Positions 26,001-40,500 of a DNA stretch of 64,000 nucleotides are shown one piece after another (the stretch's first letter is position 1; each line of letters starts with the position of its first letter). The notes below the pieces were generated by a model that did no database searches, was not told the DNA's origin, and saw only the letters and a program-made list of their open reading frames with translations. Position numbers and translations under genes: made by a program. Origin of the DNA: Chrysomallon squamiferum (Eukaryota > Mollusca > Gastropoda > Neomphalida > Peltospiridae); contig CM022665.1 of NCBI GenBank assembly GCA_012295275.1, forward strand, positions 9,141,476 through 9,205,475, read 5' to 3'.

Positions 26001-29000
26001 TATATTTATGCATACTTTCATTGTATTTGCACTAAAACCTTTCCCTCTCTCATATATTTAAAATTCATGCACACTGAAATTTTACAAATAAATTTATCTT
26101 TATACATATAAAGCAATTAAAAAGAAAATTTATTAAAGTGTTAGTGACACTGTATTATGTTTCTTACCGCTGCAGAATCCGATATCATGATGATATCCTG
26201 TTTTCTAAACATTGACAAAATAAAAGCTTTCTGACTTCAAACATGACAAGCAAATACTTTTTATCCCAGCTTCCAGATCAAGCTCTCCAACATCAACTTT
26301 ACACATCATTAAAGATTCCTTATTTTCATTCAAATCTTTATCCATGAAGGCTAGAATCAGACTGCACTTTTTTTTCCAATTTAAACTCTTAAACGCTTCG
26401 AAAAAGAAATCAATAAGACACTAACAAAAGACAGAAATGTGTTTTCACGAAATGTTTTTCACATGAAACATAAACAGTTGAAAGACTAAGCTAAAAGATC
26501 TGTTACAATGACAAATCACTGCCTTGGCCCCAAAGGTGAGAAGAATAATCTATCAGCAGCATCAGCATGATGAACATTTTTGAACGATTTTGAGTCAGTG
26601 ACCAGAGTAAACTTTATACACTTGTGAAGCAATTTCCATTCTATGTCAGTTCCACTTTTTCTCCGATTGCTTCATTTCCTTTTTCATGTTTCTGACATTC
26701 TTGGTAAACAGTAATAATAGCAAGTTGGCCACTGATGATCTGTTTGCACATAATATTGGACACTGGGCTGCAGGTCATTGGGTCAGTAGGATTCTAGTAA
26801 CTGTTCAGAAGCAGTAACAGACTTTGAAGAATAGCTATAATATTTTTTTATTGTGTATCTTTGTCAGGGAAACACTTTTTTGACACACAATGTCATGACT
26901 TTTCCAGTAAACTGCAATTTGTCCTTACAAAGAGTTTATAGGAGCCAATAATACAGTGATAAACAGAATGAGAAAAAGAAATAAAAAAAAAAAAGAAAGA
27001 AAGAAAGAAAGAAAAGGGAAAAGGAATAATAGAAGTAAACTCTCCCCCCCCACCAAAGAAATTGATTCGATGTAAAAAAATTCACCAAAGTAATAATGAT
27101 ACTAATCGAGAAAATATAGTCTGCGAGTGATTGGCACTGTAATAATAGACAGCTGCAGCATCATGTTTAAGTGACATTTAAATGTCTTCTAACAGACAGG
27201 GTTTTTTTCTGCTCATTTTACAAGGATCAAGCATTTAGCAGTTCATGTTACAACAATTATATATCAGTATGGAACAGAATTTTGACAGTAATATACAATA
27301 ACTGCTTATTGCATTAGCATGATCAATTTTTGACATTCTTTTTTTTTTTTTTTTTTTTTTGATTTTGTTGTTTTTGTTTTCTTCAAGATGATAAATTAGA
27401 CTGGTCACAGAAAATATTATCAGTAGATTTGCACAACATCCAAAGCTCTGAACAATAAACACAATACTGTCAAATCTTTCTAGTAACCTTGTTTAGACCC
27501 TGTGACCTCACAGTTCTACCAGGATAAATGCCAAGATATTGAGTTCTTGTCACTTTTTACATCTGTATTCTATAGGAATTTGTTTAATCTGCTGCAGTAT
27601 GGTCTCAGTAGACCAACATTTTCTAAACCAACTTCCGTTTCACTGTGACTTTTCGTTATTCTACACCTAAATGTAATGTTATATATTGCTAAATAAATAC
27701 ATTTACTTTGAAATATGTCCTATTTTTAACAGAAATTCTCATTTGTTGCCAATTTATTAGACAGTCTGTTTCATTTATGCTGCCACTGGCAGTCTCAGAT
27801 AAAATCTTTCTTAAGTGAAAATTATCTTTGAGATATAAAAAAATATAAGAAATGCTTATTTTTCAGTTTGATCAAAACATTATTGTCATGGAAATGTTGT
27901 TTATGTTTTTCTTTTGTTCATTTCGTTATTTTTTTTACTATTTATTTCAATTCATTTATTTATTTATTTACTTACTTGTTTACTTATTTATGTAAATTTC
28001 TAAAATATTTATTTTATTTTATTATTAGTAGTAGTAATAGTAAATAGATAATAAAAAATGCAATTTATATTTACTGTTATATTATTCTTTGAAGCACATT
28101 AAAGCATAATTATGAGGAATGACAGTGTAAAAAACAATCTAATTTACTAATAGTTTTATTCATGCATGGATAGCAAGGAGACATGAAGACAGCAGTGAAC
28201 ACTTTAATCCATTACCTTTTGACCTGTGCTGGCCTGGGCTTATCTTTATTACTTTTTATTGTTTTGACAATGCATCAGAGCCATTAACACTACAGTGAAT
28301 ATTAAATAAAAATCAATTGTGCTGCTTAAAAACAATAATATCCTTGCTATATTTACTGCAATTACAAGTCAGCAAAGAACAAAATACTGAATTATTTAGT
28401 TGTGTTATAATCAATTGCTATTTCATGAGAGGAAAACAAATAAGATATCTTATCCTTAAACATTTTTCACTAATGTATCCATAGTCTGAATGGAAATAAA
28501 GTATATATTTATATTTCATAAATAGTTCTTAAAAAGTATCTTCATCCATACTTACAATGCAAAAATCTATTCTTGTATCCTTTTTTCTCCTTTAATAAGT
28601 TTGACAGAATTATTTGTTCAAAAACATGTATCAAGGCAATCAGTTCTTATACAATCTCTCAAACTTTGTTAAACAGAACTGTTGAAAGGGAATTTTAATT
28701 CCAGGCAAAAGGCCATCAACAACACACCTGCAATTCCTTGTAGAGAGTGTTTATTATATGTTCAGTCTTGTGTAAAAGGAAATGTCTACATGTTCAAAAG
28801 TACCAGATTGAAAGTGATCAAAGGAAAAAAAAACAAGACATGCTGTGATGATGAGTTATCTTGTAAAACCTTGAACACACACTTAAACAAAATACATGGT
28901 TCTGAATCTCGGTAAACTGTTTGTAATTTACTCTCTGTCACACTCTTTCCTGCGATTAAGCCACTCGTCCAATAAAACAATTTCTGTAACAACAGTCCAA

Positions 29001-32000
29001 GAAGCTGAACTCCGTGTCGCATGGATAAGTTTGCAAGAAGCAAAGACAGGCAATTGTGTTGGTTATCAATTTGTTGGCAAAAAAAATCAATACTCTATTT
29101 CAGAACACATTATCTACTTATTTACTGCAATTTCCTTTTCATGTTCAAACACAACATTCACTTCATCTTGCTTGCTTTGACAATGTCTGCTACTGAAGTG
29201 TAAGGAATGCCAAGTGTAACAATGCAATCTGAAAACTATCTTCCATTATTGGGTTGACTCCTGCACACACTGATGTGTTAATCAAAGACATAATTGACAA
29301 TAAAATTACATATCAGATGAGTTATTTACTGAAATCAGTTTCTATCCCATTATAAAATCTGATTCAGCTTTTAATTATACTGTGCTTTGAGAAAAGTCTT
29401 TACTTGAGACTTTTAATTTGATAGATTTCAAGGAAGCTAAGTAGTGGTTATCAAAGAAATAAATGCATCACGAGGAATTTTCATTTGAATACAAGTACAG
29501 CCAGTAATCTGTGTAATCCATTCAGATTTAAGAAGAAAGTGATGAAAACAAAGCGAGTTGGTGCTTTTCACCCCAAAATCAATTTCTGTTTTAATTAATA
29601 ATCTTAAATACAATGATTTATATGTCTATTTCTTGCCTAGATTAACAGAATGTTAAACAAAGGTTGTACTTGGGTGCTTTTTTGTTGTTTTTGTTTTTGT
29701 TTATTTTCAAATAACATTGGTTCCAAAGAATATTAGATTTTCATTTTAATTTACAAGGTATTATCTTTCCTTACAGAGTAATAAATAAAACCAATCTGTC
29801 AACTTGCCACAACTTATACTGCTGTTTGTAAAATAAGCTTCTAGCTGCTAAGTGAAATAATGATTTTAGACTTTCAACATACATTGGAAGCCAGTGAAAT
29901 ATTACTTTTTGGGATTTCTTTATATATTTGGCAGACATTAAAAAACCCCATCAAAACCCAACTAAAAATCATTAATAGAGAGAATATATAGTATATCATG
30001 TAGGATGGTTTTTATTTAAACTTTAAACAGTATTACATAATTAAGAGTAAAAACTGTTTTAACAAAAATAGATTATTGGTGGTATGATCAAGTATTCTGG
30101 GATCTTTTCAAATGAATGGAAAATGGTTCACATAACAGTTTGAAGATGTTAATTTTGATATGGGTAAGTAAGTAATCAATTTACTTAACAAACAATAAGG
30201 CCAAAGAAAATGTTATATAGATACACATTATTCAAATCTAAAATATTTATCACAAAAACACTTATTTAAAAAATAATATATATATAAAAAGAAATGGATA
30301 AAATAACAATCTGGCACTGATATTTAAAAGTATTTAACAATGATGTAATCTAATATAATAAAGATGATTAAATCATCCATCTTTTTCAAACATGACAATA
30401 ATTAAGAGTTTAAATTTGTATTTATATAAACAGAGCACTTGTTTTTGAATGGCAAAAACAGAAATGACACTTCACCTACTAGCAGTTATTCACAAGCAAC
30501 ATACCAGCTAAACTGATACAAATTTAATATCTGCTGCAAGGGTCTCAAGAGAAATGCAACATCTATTTGTCCGTTTCACAAACCAATGAGATTACTGGAA
30601 ACAAAGACGCTGAGAGATTAAAGACTAAATTAGCATCAAGTGAAGGCAATGTGAATTCCTTGTCAAGAATTTCCAATTAATATTATTTTCATCATGTGGA
30701 TAAAGTGAAGCTAGCTTGAGGCCATTAACTTGTTTTCGACATGTTGTTATATTTTAAACACAGACCCTAACCAAACAAACTCAGTTTTCTTAATCATGCA
30801 TCAACAGTTTATAATGCAGTTAATGCTGCAGAGAGAATGTGATATATCTAGTTCTTTTTTTCCTTAGTCAAGAGAAAAGTAAGAGAAGTTTAATTTTATT
30901 ACATGTGACAGCTATACAACAGATGAAGAAATACAGAACCATGCAGATACCTGTATCATAAATAAATATTTTTTAAACTATATAAGGCATTTACAATTTT
31001 AGCAAGTCATTTTTGAATTTTTATTCTTTGATAGTGTGGCATTAGCATCTATGTGTATGAATGGGCAAAGATCATGCAAATGTAACAGTCTATTTAGTCT
31101 CCACTGAGAATCCAATACTCTACCAACTGAGCTAAGAGGAAATTTCATTCATTCATAATGTGCATCCCAATTCAAATCCTCAGTGAAGATTGATTAACTG
31201 CTACACACATAAAACACTGCATTACTCACCAATTTTCTTTCAAAAACAATTTTTATAAAGATAAATAATTTCTAACATTGAAATTTTAATAAAATTATTA
31301 AAAAGGGAACTGAAAGAAGAAGAAAAAGAAGAAATTAACATGGCCACTTGAACAATATAAAGGTATAGAATGCCTACCTGGGCTTGTGTGAAAAGTTCAT
31401 CAAGAACATCCAGCTCTTCTTTGATTTCTTCAACTGCAGCTTTTTTCTCAGTTGGACTGAAAATGTTAGCATTTTGCTTTTCAGTGAAAGAATTCTGCAT
31501 TTCTATTTTCTCCTCTTTCAAAAAGTCAAACATTGAGTCGAGGTCGAGATTGTTTGGAGCTACATTTGGTTTGTGGTGTGACCACATTGATTCAATGAGA
31601 TGAGTGAGAGATTCCAGTTCTGCTTGAGATTCTCTGAAAAATTAACACAAATATTTGATTTTTAAGCAAGAATAATTTTAGTGTTTTTTCTTAACAAAAG
31701 CTTTTTTAAATACTTTCCACCAACAGCTTGGTAATAATGATGTGGCTAATGTATGCATATGTTAAAAATAGAAAGTAAAACCATGCTTGACCAACTATCA
31801 GTATCTCTTTTATTTTATTTATTCTGAAAAACATAATAAAATAAAATAAAATAGAATAAAAAATAAATAAAAGACATAAAGACATTTTAAAATCTAAAAA
31901 GAATATATAATTTTATTTTATTAAAAAAAACTAGATACTCAGATAAAAATTAGCCACACACCCCTAAAAAAAGTTCCTATCATTAACTACATTATTATTA

Positions 32001-33900
32001 GAATTATTATTTTCATTATTGTTGCTGTTGTTTCAACTGTTTTAGTAGTTATTGTTTAAAGATACCCGTTCCTCAAATATATTAATTACATGAGTATAGT
32101 ACATTTCATTATCAGCATGTCTTTAATAAAAAATTACCAATAATACATTTTTTAAACAACAACAACAAAAAAAAAGAATGAAAGAAAAAAAAAAAATATA
32201 TATATATAATTATCTTTATAAAAAAATGTGAATTCTGAAGTACCATAAAATAAACTATCTGAGAAGTATTTGTGAATATACCAAATAACAATGTTTATTA
32301 AAATAATCTTTACAAACAACATAAAACAGCAATGTCAAAAATGAAGGACTGGAAGTAATAAAACAAACAGTGCACATAAATGTATCAAACTGATAATAAC
32401 TTATGTATTATTGAAGTCAGAAGACACAAATTGAGATAATTCTAGTCTTTACTTTGCTATCATGCACTAAGCAAATGGCATAAAATTTAGTGGATTACAG
32501 ATTTCCACAGAGCTAATTTTAATAACATTAACTAAAGGTATTAGGCCTGGTTAATCAATAGTTGGTTGTTGGAATACATTCTTGTAGACGCTGACCTCTG
32601 GGGCCTTCCCTGTCAACACAAACCCTATTCTGAACAACATTAGAAATGCATCACTCAGAGGCTCATTACAGTAAGAGATTGCGGTCCAGGAATATTATTA
32701 TCAGAATGATTTGTGTTCCTGTCACAGTACAGTTTCCACCAGCCTCAATAGCACTGTGGTTAAGCTTTTTGGTGAGGCCAGTGTACCGTTCTGCTTTCTA
32801 ACAAATTTTCTAACACATTAACAATAAAACTGCTTTGGGAATACTATATTAAGGCCCAGGACAGACATCCTTGAGTTTTCAAGACATTTGAAATAGCTGA
32901 TTTTCTGTGTAACTTGTTGAAGACTGTTAGATATAGAACCCATGCACTTAAATTCCATATGAAAATAGGTAACCTTGAATCTTAATTAGATATAAGCACA
33001 TTTGAAATGGCTGACTGCCTGAGGGAACACTGTACAAGTTGTTGAAGACTGTTCAATATACAATCTAGGCACCTAGACTGTACAGCAATGTAGATATCTT
33101 TGAATCTTCATTAGATATAAGCACATCTGAAATGGTTGGCTGACTGACTGATCGATTACTGTACTAACATGATGGAGACTGTAAGGTTATATACACTTAA
33201 GTTTATCTACTTAATGAGACTGATTTCAGTGTCGAATTTTACATAAATCTGATTCTTTACCTGATAAGCCGTTTCCTAGCAAACAGCTGAATCTCAAATA
33301 TCTCAATGAAATATCTCAAATGAAATCATCAACAGAAAATTGCAAAATGAAAGAAATTACCAGATTTATTTCTCAAACCAAGTTTGTAACCGAAATTGTG
33401 AACTATTGTATTGATAATGTATATCATTCAGATATCTATTCAATTAATATCAAGAATGAAATTTTCAATTTAATAACAACAAAACAAATCAATAATTAGA
33501 TAAACTATAACAGCACCTTTTATGTTTAAATTTAAAAAATAAAATAATAAAAATTTGGTTCAGTGTTATTAATGATAATTATTATGAAGAATTTAAACAT
33601 TTATTTCTTTACTTTATTTTTATAATAAATGATATGAATACAACCAAATAAAAAATGCAAAAAATCTGTTAAATATCAGATCCAGTTATCTAGTAATGTA
33701 TATAGTACATCCTTTGATATAACTGTTATCAAGCTCTTGTGTAAAAACAAAGAAAAATGGTTATGAAACTAATTGACTCCTCAACATATGACTGATTTTC
33801 ATTTAAGTTTTATTGTTAATATAAGATTATTAATAACTGTTTTGAGTATTTGTTTACCATGTTTATTTCTGAATCGTTTTTTAATAACAACAATAACAAC

Positions 33901-33941
<41 letters not shown>

Positions 33942-36900
33942 GTTACTGTTGTTGTTGCAGGTGGTGTTTTTTAGTGGGATTTTTGTTTTTTGTTTTTTGT
34001 TTTTGTTATTTATATTTGGGTTTTTGGATGATATAAAAAATAATATTATGGAAACTTTTACAATATAAACAATTTACAACACACTATGGAATATAAAAAA
34101 AATATATAAAAAAAAAAATAATAACAACAAAACAAAACAAAACAACACTGACAACTAAAGATCTTACCGTATGTGAATATTCCTGGAAAAGCAGGTACAG
34201 AGAAAGAAACAAGACTACATGATATTATTTTAACCATTTTTTTTTAAAGTATATTATTATTTTTAGTTTAAAATAAACATAATACGGCCACTGACCTTTG
34301 AATATTTATATTAACTGTTGCATCTTCTCCATCCTTATAAAACTCCTTTCAATAGTAATTATTATTATAATAACCAGGACAATGTGAAATGTTACTTCAC
34401 ATTAAAAGTTCACTTTGAATACAACTCAAAACTTATCCCATTTGAATATTTCTCTGGTGCAAAATAAACATGCACACTGATATAAATATACATATCAGTT
34501 TGTAGATTTAGTAAGTTATTTTTTTTTTCCTTTATCTTTTACATTATTTTATTTTATTTTTATTTTAAAGTAATTTTTTTTTTTATTTTTTTTTTTTTTT
34601 TTTTTTTTTTTGCCAAATTATCTTTTCAATGAGATCAACTTTAACAAACTTAACCTCTTACAATCTTGGTATTAATATCAATCTAAATAAATTACATACA
34701 GCAGAATGTCTGAGAAGTGTGGGAAGTCAATCATTTATTTTCACCAAACTACATTGCAATGTTGCAAATTTTCCATAACACATCACTGCCATTTTGGTTT
34801 AAAAACCTCTATAAATTTTAAGAAAAATAATAAATCAAAACTGACCTAATTTAGCACATTATATTTAGGTCATATTTTGCATTCTACACATATTCACTCT
34901 TTACTTTCATGAAAGATAATCAATAATTAATATAACACTGTAATGTCATTGCACTGAATTAAATATGATAATCAGCTTATTTGTTTTCCTGTGCAAAAAT
35001 TCAAATCTGAGATTATTACTGTTAACCCATTTTTTTTTTTTTTTTATTTATTATTTATTTATTTATGTATTTATTTTATTTTCTATTATTTTTTTATTTT
35101 TTTATTTGAGTTTATTCAATGCAAAATACAAAAACTAATACTTTAATTTTGACATTTCAGAACCCTTAGGCTACTAATGTTAATGAAATAAAAATAACAA
35201 TAAATTTAAATCTAACTCAAGTCGGATTAAATTTTTAAAATTCTTTGAAAATTTACAATGCAAAGTCCAAGTATCAGACCACATTCCTTACTGTAAGCAA
35301 AATATTTCTGAATCTGATATTATTATCAACAGCAGTTGTTTTCTGGTTGTTGTACTGATAAAAAAAACCTTTCCACTATCTTTTTATAACCAGACACAAC
35401 ACGATGTAAGTCAAATATTATTAACTGCTCCATATGGGTATAGCTTAAGTGATGAGTGCATTGAGATAGGCTGGAATGTAGACAAAACTGTTAATATTAT
35501 GAATTTCAAGTAAAAAACTTACTTAAAAGATTCTTCAATGGCTTGTTCATCAGCTTCTTTCTTCTCCAGAGCCTGTCGCTGTTGCTCTTCTTCTTCCAGT
35601 CTTTTCCTTTCTTCCTCAACTCTCTTTTCTTCCTTTATAATTTTAGCCAAACGTCGTGCTCTCATGCCACGGATATATGACTACAATTTGCAAATAAATC
35701 AAAGTGTGAACTTAGGTTAATGTTATGAACTTAACCTATGCTACATTATGATCAACATCTTTTAACCTCCTTCTTGATTTAAAATTAAAATATATAGTTT
35801 ATTTGTGTCCAGCTATACATGTATTTCTTCATGAATGCATATCTACATGTATTTGGAATATAGAAAATTATTCTGTGAATATGACTTCTAAACATTTAGC
35901 AAAATCAATCAATCTCTCTCTCTCTCTCTCTCTCCACTCCACAAACACACATCTTTCTTCCACCTTTTAACCCTTCTTTCCCATACGAAATTATGTAAAA
36001 TTTGTAAAGATGTTTTGTGTTCATGCACATATCTGTATAAAAAAATGCAAATTCAGTTCTAATTACTTTTAAAAATTGAAAGTACCTGAATTGTTATGGC
36101 TGCTCTTCGACATCTCAGAAATACAAGTCTGTATCTGAAACATCTGAAATTTGACTGCAGAATCATAGCTGCCCATCGTTTGTTGTGGTAATCTGTTACA
36201 TAATGGGTTTTAGTTAGTGAAATGAAGCATTTGATCAACAGACAATATTATAACTACTGTGTCTAAAAATGTTATTTATTGTTCAGCATATGTAAAGGAG
36301 AAAAAGATATGTAGATTCAAATAATAAGCATGGATTTTGGTGTGGGTGTGAGGGTATGCATGTTTCTGGGGTGGGGTACATTTATGCATGTGTGTTTGTG
36401 TTTATGTGTGACAAAAAAGAAATTAAAAAAATAGAAGTAAGAATAACAAAAAAAAAACCCATTAAATTAAAATATTGGAATTTAAGCAGTTGGTATTTAA
36501 TTCTGAATGTAAAAAGAAAATAAAACCAACAGAAACAAAGATATGAGAAGACTATTATTCAAATATTTTATTGTGATGTATGTTTATAACTGTGATGCTG
36601 ATAAAAACATAAAGGATTAATTAAAAAATCATTATTAAAAGTATCAAAGATATATTAAACATGTAACAACATACCTTTTTTACAGAAATATCCTCTCCAT
36701 ATTTTCTGAATGATAATGGCTTTTTGTATAAGTAATTGTTTAAGTCTTTCTTCAAGGCACTCAAAAACAATGTTTTTCATAAAAACCTGAAAATATGAAT
36801 AGATGTTAATAAAATTAGGTTATACCTGACAAACTGAGTTTGAAAAATCAAAGGATAAAAAAATCATAATTTTGAAATGTAAAATTTAGAAAGAATATAT

Positions 36901-37542
36901 TTTAAAGAGCAATATCTAACAAAGAAAAAAGAAAATCTGATAGCTAATATATTTTATATGTTTAAACAGATAAACATGTATCAGGAAATTATATTAAAAG
37001 TGCTTTTACTATTTTTGTTATTACAGGTTGAGAATCCTTTATCCAAAATGCTTGGGACTGGAAGTGTTTCAGTTTTTGGAATCTTTTGGATTTTGGAATA
37101 GAAGGAGATAACCAGAAACAAAATTTTAATCTAAACACAAATTCCATTTATATTTCATATACAGCTTGCACAGGTAGTCTTCAGAATTTTTTATATAATA
37201 TTTTTAGTAATTTTGTTCATTAAATAAAATGTGTGTAAGCCAAACCATCCAATATCAATATGGTTATCATTATTTTGACTGCTGAACATTTCAGATTTAG
37301 AAATTTGGATATGGGTTCCTTGCATTGTATAACATTACATTCAAAGTAATAAATTAATAAACGAATTCACATTAACAACAACAACCCAAACAACTGTTTA
37401 ATAATAAAATAATCTACACTGAATAAAGGACTGCAGCTGATGGTTAATACAAATTAAAAGTTACTTTTCAATATACCTGGGAAAAAAATTCAAATATCTC
37501 TCTTGATTCAAGTTTAATTAAGTTCTCAATTTCCCACAAATG

Positions 37543-37574
<32 letters not shown>

Positions 37575-40500
37575 ATAAAAACTAAAAAATTAAATAAAAT
37601 AAAAAACACTTGTTTATTATATAATAATCAAAAATCAATAGAACTTAATAGTAACAAATGGATATGCAATGGAAATAAACTGTTTCAGTGCAAGACAAAA
37701 ATTTAATACTATAGTTTGTAAATAAAACTTTAACATGTCTTTTTCAATGACAATAAGTACATTTTTTATATGTGCAAGTGGATGTTCTCTACATTTTAGA
37801 ATTTTTATTAACAACTTAACTACTAACACAAACACACATATACCATCACTTTTTAAATATGAATTCTAATATCTGTACTTACTTTAGTTTTTCCAACCTG
37901 CCACTGTGTAGAGGGTAGATCAAGCTTGCTGAAAATGTTTTTGACTTTAGCCTGAGGATCTTCATCTGCAAACTGACTTTGAACCAAAAGTCCATACTTT
38001 TCTAGAAATCGTTCAAATTTGACATGGACAGGATAGCCCTAAAAATAATAATTCATCAGTTGTGAATTAAATTATGTTGTACTGGGTTGGAATAAAAGTT
38101 CGTTGTGTTTTTCAATGATTTCACTTCACATGACTGATATACATATATATATTCTGAAACATGAACAAAATGGCACACATGTGCTAGAATAAATTTGTAT
38201 ACAAATATCTAAAATATTATCTTTGAATTTCACTTAAAAATACTATGAACTTCTGTTCCAACCCCGTAGATATTTTAATGAAGTGGAGGATTTTACTTGG
38301 AAATGATGCAAGTCAATCAAAACATTAAAGTCAGGGTAAAAGATCTTGGTAAAAGATAATGGGTTTCTGCTTCCACTGAACAAACAAATATATTATAAAA
38401 GGTAAGTTATTATCAATGTACAAACAATAAAATTCTATTATTTAAAAATACAAATAAAAATTACGTCAAAACATGCAGTGAAGAATATTTAGGGAATCTT
38501 TAATAAAGTTTTTATCTCTAATAATAAAACTCAAATAAAGCATACTTTCTACAATTTTGTTTTTTTTGTGAATAAAGGGAGTCAACTCTGGGAAAAGTAA
38601 ATCTCTAAAAGTTACTTCTCAATGACAAAATGTACTGCACAGCATAACCAATTTTGGCATCCAGTATTTTAATTTACCTTTAAATTATTTTCTGCCTGCC
38701 TAAATTCAAAATAAGTACAAAAAAGCTATGACATACAAAGATTATAAGATGATGCCACTGTACTCCAAAATAATTCCTTTGAACAAATTTTCTATCTCTT
38801 GTTTTTGAAAATCTTTGTACTGTTGTTGTTCTGTTTGTTTATCTTATTTTATTTTTCTCTGGTTTATTAGTTTCTGAGACTAATTTTTCTTTTCAAACCA
38901 TATAAAATTTGTTCATTCATAATCTTTCTTCTTGTTTCACCTATTCTGCAATAGTTGCTGACCTATTAAAATAAATTTTAATTTAAAAATTATAGTATTG
39001 TACCTCTTTCTTAATGCGGATGATATCCAACATGCCAGAGTACCTCAGCTGTGTAAGGACTTCTTTTTCTTCATAACAGTTTGGAATCTTCCTAGCATTT
39101 GGTTTCAAACACCGGACATACCTGCAAGGACATCAGAACTGTTTAATACTGCTAATGATAAATGTATTACATTTTAATGATTCTTTAGAATGATGAAGTA
39201 TTGTCATCAGAACTTACTCAGCATGAAAAAAAACCAAGGTTCAAGTTGAAAAGTTTGTGTTATGGTAATATAGTCAAGATAATTACATTAAAATCTGTCA
39301 AACGTAAGAACATTGTCTGATTTAGCTACAAAAATAGTTCACAAGTAATTAAATTATTTTTGAGAAATGTACTTAGTATTTCAGTGGACCAATTCTTACA
39401 AATTTTCCATTCCTAAAAATTAATTCCACATATTAGTAAAAATAATCAGCGTTTTACATTCCATGATTTGAGTTTAGTAAAATTTGTTAAAATGCCTGTA
39501 ATCATAAAAATTATCTTTAAAACAAAATTTTCTCAATATACCAGGGATTTGTCATGGCCAAGACATCAACAAGGGCAGATAACTGGTGTTTGAAGGTGTC
39601 TCCAACTGTTGGTCTGCTCCTTGCTGTTCTTGATATGGTCTGTCGCCCATCCAAACATTCCAGACGAACACCAAGAAGATCCTGTTTAAAAAAAACAATT
39701 AATATTCATAACTGAAAGTTTATAAGTATTATAAGGAATAAATAAAGTCAAGAAAAGTGGTTTGTGTTTTTACATCCTTCGTTTGTATTTTGTATTATTT
39801 TATTTTATTTTATATTTTTTTTAATATAAAAATTTATTTCTTAAAGGTTTTATTTGGGGTTTTTTGTTAGTTTGTATGTGGAGGTGGTTGTGTGTGAGTG
39901 TGTGTCTCTGTGTGTACCTGGATGGAAGTTTAGACAGACTGGAAGTGAGCTAATTATTTGTTTTTACTCTGTTTTTTTGTGAAGTTTATGTCAAAGTACT
40001 ATAATTTTCCTATTATCAGTGTTGTATTTAATTCAATTCAGTGTTCATAAATATATATCTGAATTTGCTCTGTAGGTTAAGATCACCTGAAATCTGGTAA
40101 GATCTTTGACAAAAGCATTGGTAGAGTTGTGCATCAGTTCAAACAGTTGATCCTGCTGAGTGTCTTTGTTTTTGTCAAGAAATCCACGAATGTTGTAGAT
40201 AACCATGCCAGCATAGTGCATCACGCCAAACTCATTTTCCCATATACGACGATCCTGGCCTTTGACATAATATGAATGACCATCCAGTTCTTGGTGCTGT
40301 TTGTTCAGATATGTTTTGTCTGTACCCTGTATTGATCACATTAATTTATCAGTGAATCAGCATTTACATTCTTTACTATTTTCTAGTACTATAATTATAC
40401 AAGAGAGAAAACATGCTACTGACACTCTGTAGTCTACTATTATCTAAAAGCTGCATAAGATATTTTATATATGCACTTCTATAAAGAGAGGAAAGTATAT

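Larger units (their letters stand above)
22704..31377 (-). other. Intron 18 of the myosin gene (8.7 kb, the largest)
   Basis: Separates the acidic linker from the proline-rich exons. Contains the candidate 30-nt exon (26168-26197), SINE-like pieces (24535-24610 and 31085-31150), an AAAG tract (26983-27020), a T22 run (27339-27360) and ATTT-rich sequence near 27955-28030. Overlapping open frames around 28680-29200 occur on both strands with no splice sites or coding composition, so I do not call a gene there. Confidence 0.65.
31634..35522 (-). other. Intron 17 of the myosin gene (3.9 kb)
   Basis: Contains the 15-nt micro-exon (34168-34182), a tandem repeat of about 113-125 bp (32881-33235), a SINE-like piece (32745-32800), a TTA tract (33901-33941), long T-runs (34573-34611) and T-rich sequence near 35031-35110. 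Nothing else coding. Confidence 0.65.

Noticed and set aside
28682-29203. Cluster of overlapping open frames on both strands in intron 18
   Set aside because: No splice context that fits the myosin frame, no recognisable domain and AT-driven composition.
31085-31150. Functional tRNA gene
   Set aside because: Only the D-arm is well kept. There is no acceptor-stem pairing and no B box at the right distance.
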